Positions 7,265 to 8,883 of a stretch of DNA of 8,883 nucleotides are shown piece by piece. The stretch covers positions 1 through 8,883 of the forward strand of contig DSBN01000342.1 of NCBI GenBank assembly GCA_011046055.1. The letters are read 5' to 3'. Source of the stretch: Sediminispirochaeta sp. Its GTDB lineage: Bacteria; Spirochaetota; Spirochaetia; DSM-16054; Sediminispirochaetaceae. Made by a program: the position numbers and the translations under genes. The notes beneath the pieces were generated by a model, which searched no databases, was not told the origin of the DNA, and was given only the letters and a program-made list of their open reading frames with translations. The stretch's first letter is position 1, and every line of letters starts with the position of its first letter.

Positions 7265-8814
7265 TGGACAGAATTCTGATTCTCGATTTTGGAGGCCAGA
7301 CCACCCAGCTCATCGGTCGGAGGATACGCGACCTGGGGGTCTACACCGAGATTTTTCCGGCGGAGACGAAGATCGACAAGGAGATGCTCCACGAGACCAA
7401 GGGGATCATCCTCTCCGGCTCGCCCTACTCGGTGAACGACCCCGACCCGCCCTGGCCGGACCCCTCGGTCTTCGACAGCGGACTCCCGGTGCTGGGAATC
7501 TGCTTCGGCACCCAGGTGATGATGAAGCAGTACGGCGGGCGGATCACCTCCCTACCGACCAGGGAGTTCGGTCGCTCCCGGGTTCACTTTCGCCGTGCTT
7601 CGGCCCTTTTCGATCAGGTACCCGATGGGTTTGTCAGCTGGATGAGTCACGGCGACAGTATCGACGAGCTGGCCCCGGGCTTCGAAGTGGTGGGCGAGTC
7701 GGAGAACCGCATCCCCGCCGCCGTCGAGGCTGCCGCGGCCCCCTTCTACGGCATCCAATTCCACCCCGAGGTCAGCCACTGCGAATACGGTGATCAAATA
7801 CTGGAGAATTTCGCGGTAAAAATCTGCGGCGCCGCCAAATCCTGGAGCATGGATCTCTATATCGAGCAGAGTATCGAACGTATAAAGCAGCGAGTTGGTG
7901 ATCAAAAGGTGCTCCTGCTGATCTCTGGTGGAGTCGATTCGAGCGTGGTCGCCGGGCTCCTTGTACGGGCCCTGCCGCCGGAGCAGGTACACCTGCTGCA
8001 CATAGACACGGGCCTGATGCGGAAGAATGAATCCCAAGAGGTCATACAAGATCTGGAGCAGCTGGGAGCCCGGCATCTCCACTTTGTGGACGCCTCCGAG
8101 GAGTTCCTCTCGGCGCTGGAGGGGGTCGAGGATCCGGAGAAGAAGCGGGAGATCATCGGCGATCTTTTTATCTCCGTGCAGCAGCGGGAGGTGGAGCGGC
8201 TCGGTTTGGGCGACGCCTTCCTGGCACAGGGGACCCTCTATACCGACCTGATCGAGTCCGGAAAGGGGGTTGGAAAAAAGGCGCAGGTGATCAAGAGCCA
8301 TCACAACGTACGCTCCCCCCTGGTAGAGAAGAAGCGCCAGCAGGGGATGATCGTCGAACCCTTGGACCGGGTCTACAAGGACGAGGTTCGACGCATCGGA
8401 CGGAAGATCGGTATCTCCGAGGAGCTGGTCCGCCGCCATCCTTTTCCCGGTCCCGGTTTGGCGGTACGTATTCTGGGAGAGGTGAGCCCGGAGAAGTGCC
8501 GGATCCTGCGGGAGGCGGATGCCCTGTACGTGGAGGAGCTGAAACAGCGGGGACTCTACGACGATATCTGGCAGGCCTTTTCGGTCCTGCTTCCGATTCG
8601 AACGGTTGGAGTCACCGGCGACACCCGGCATTACGGCTACGTCCTGGCTCTTCGGGCGGTGCACTCCTCCGACGGCATGACCGCCGATGTCTATCCCTTT
8701 CCCTTTCATGACCTTCGGGAGATTTCGGCCCGGATCACCAACAGCATCCGGGAGATCGGTCGGGTGGTCTACGACTACTCTTCCAAGCCGCCCTCGACTA
8801 TCGAGTGGGAGTGA
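7264..8814 (+). CDS. guaA: GMP synthase (glutamine-hydrolysing)
   Basis: This 516-residue cytoplasmic enzyme converts XMP, ATP and glutamine to GMP. The class I glutamine amidotransferase domain (about 1-190) has LILDFGGQ (5-12), nucleophile Cys80 in GICFGTQ, and FHPEV with His167 and Glu169. The ATP-pyrophosphatase domain begins near 200 with P-loop SGGVDSS (221-227), then IDTGLMR (247-253) and QGTLYTDLIES (322-332). The dimerisation domain has HPFPGPGLAVRILGE (392-406) and ends in the canonical KPPSTIEWE. The ATG at 7264 shares its A with the purB TAA (TAATG) and has a strong AGGAGGGG (7251-7258) five bases upstream. A longer reading frame opens at 7102, but it would lie inside purB and adds no GuaA homology. 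Some usually invariant stretches differ from E. coli: the HHN lid is about three residues longer, and GSPYSV and ICFGTQ replace the usual forms. This suggests a divergent subfamily. Confidence 0.96.
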   Translation: MDRILILDFGGQTTQLIGRRIRDLGVYTEIFPAETKIDKEMLHETKGIILSGSPYSVNDPDPPWPDPSVFDSGLPVLGICFGTQVMMKQYGGRITSLPTREFGRSRVHFRRASALFDQVPDGFVSWMSHGDSIDELAPGFEVVGESENRIPAAVEAAAAPFYGIQFHPEVSHCEYGDQILENFAVKICGAAKSWSMDLYIEQSIERIKQRVGDQKVLLLISGGVDSSVVAGLLVRALPPEQVHLLHIDTGLMRKNESQEVIQDLEQLGARHLHFVDASEEFLSALEGVEDPEKKREIIGDLFISVQQREVERLGLGDAFLAQGTLYTDLIESGKGVGKKAQVIKSHHNVRSPLVEKKRQQGMIVEPLDRVYKDEVRRIGRKIGISEELVRRHPFPGPGLAVRILGEVSPEKCRILREADALYVEELKQRGLYDDIWQAFSVLLPIRTVGVTGDTRHYGYVLALRAVHSSDGMTADVYPFPFHDLREISARITNSIREIGRVVYDYSSKPPSTIEWE

Positions 8815-8820
8815 TTTTTT
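8791..8820 (+). terminator. Weak terminator-like hairpin overlapping the guaA stop
   Basis: CTCGA (8793-8797) pairs with TCGAG (8801-8805) around a 3-nt loop, and CC (8791-8792) can pair with GG (8807-8808) past a bulged T. A T6 run (8815-8820) follows after a 6-nt gap containing the stop codon. The stem is short and the gap long, so termination would be inefficient. No better terminator is visible before the window ends. Confidence 0.3.
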
Positions 8821-8832
8821 CGGGATATATAG

Positions 8833-8852
8833 AAATTGGTATTGACCAATTT
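8833..8852. repeat. Perfect 8-bp inverted repeat, operator-like, after guaA
   Basis: AAATTGGT (8833-8840) is the exact reverse complement of ACCAATTT (8845-8852), separated by ATTG. The right arm overlaps the predicted -35 box of the downstream promoter (8842-8847). That is the geometry expected of a repressor operator, although it could instead be part of a terminator hairpin. There is no clean T-run after it on the + strand. Confidence 0.8.
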
Positions 8853-8871
8853 TGCATAAATATTATATAAA
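8842..8871 (+). promoter_or_regulatory. Predicted promoter for a gene beyond the right edge
   Basis: TTGACC (8842-8847) is a five-of-six -35 box. It is followed by overlapping -10 candidates TATATA (8864-8869, 16-nt spacer) and TATAAA (8866-8871, 18-nt spacer), each five of six. The segment is AT-rich and lies between the guaA stop and the window edge. The driven gene is outside the window. An AT-rich intergenic stretch can mimic promoters, so confidence is moderate. Confidence 0.5.
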
Positions 8872-8883
8872 AGGCCTCAGAAA

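Noticed and set aside
7552..8709. 385-residue open frame on the - strand opposite guaA
   Set aside because: It is a shadow frame within guaA. It has no motifs, and guaA is complete on the + strand.

Overview
The window reads as ordinary chromosomal DNA of a bacterium with GC-rich coding sequence and sharply AT-rich intergenic gaps. It carries five complete housekeeping genes plus well-preserved regulatory DNA between them. There are no tRNA or rRNA genes, insertion sequences, CRISPR arrays or phage genes. The presence of Lnt implies a diderm (outer-membrane) bacterium that makes triacylated lipoproteins. The split (two-subunit) glycine decarboxylase P-protein and the style of the PurB and GuaA proteins make a free-living spirochaete my best guess. 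That guess rests on general resemblance and was not tested by any search.

Region 1 (1-3535, + strand): a glycine-cleavage operon, gcvH-gcvPA-gcvPB. A perfect 23-bp inverted repeat (54-103) precedes a near-consensus sigma70 promoter (122-150), a short leader and gcvH. A 17-nt tandem duplication fills the gcvH/gcvPA gap. gcvPA and gcvPB overlap by ATGA. The operon ends at a strong intrinsic terminator (3492-3532). GcvPA/GcvPB form the PLP-dependent decarboxylase that loads the aminomethyl group onto the lipoyl-lysine of GcvH. The T-protein (gcvT) and L-protein (lpd) genes are not in the window.

Region 2 (3536-3670): a convergent intergenic gap with 2.5 copies of a 33-nt direct repeat and a bulged hairpin. 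It separates the gcv operon from lnt.

Region 3 (3671-5746, - strand): lnt, apolipoprotein N-acyltransferase, with an intact catalytic triad and an unusually long N-terminal membrane extension of about 150 residues.

Region 4 (5747-5821): a 75-bp divergent promoter region between lnt and purB. Neither gene has a convincing Shine-Dalgarno sequence.

Region 5 (5822-8814, + strand): purB-guaA, overlapping by TAATG, a purine-nucleotide operon. PurB completes AMP synthesis (and an earlier IMP step) and GuaA makes GMP from XMP. Beyond guaA is a weak terminator-like hairpin. A palindrome overlapping a good promoter then points rightward at a gene outside the window.

I found no convincing undescribed system. 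The most interesting items are the extended Lnt, the promoter-proximal palindromes at both ends, the 33-nt repeat array, and the possibly leaderless divergent lnt/purB pair.
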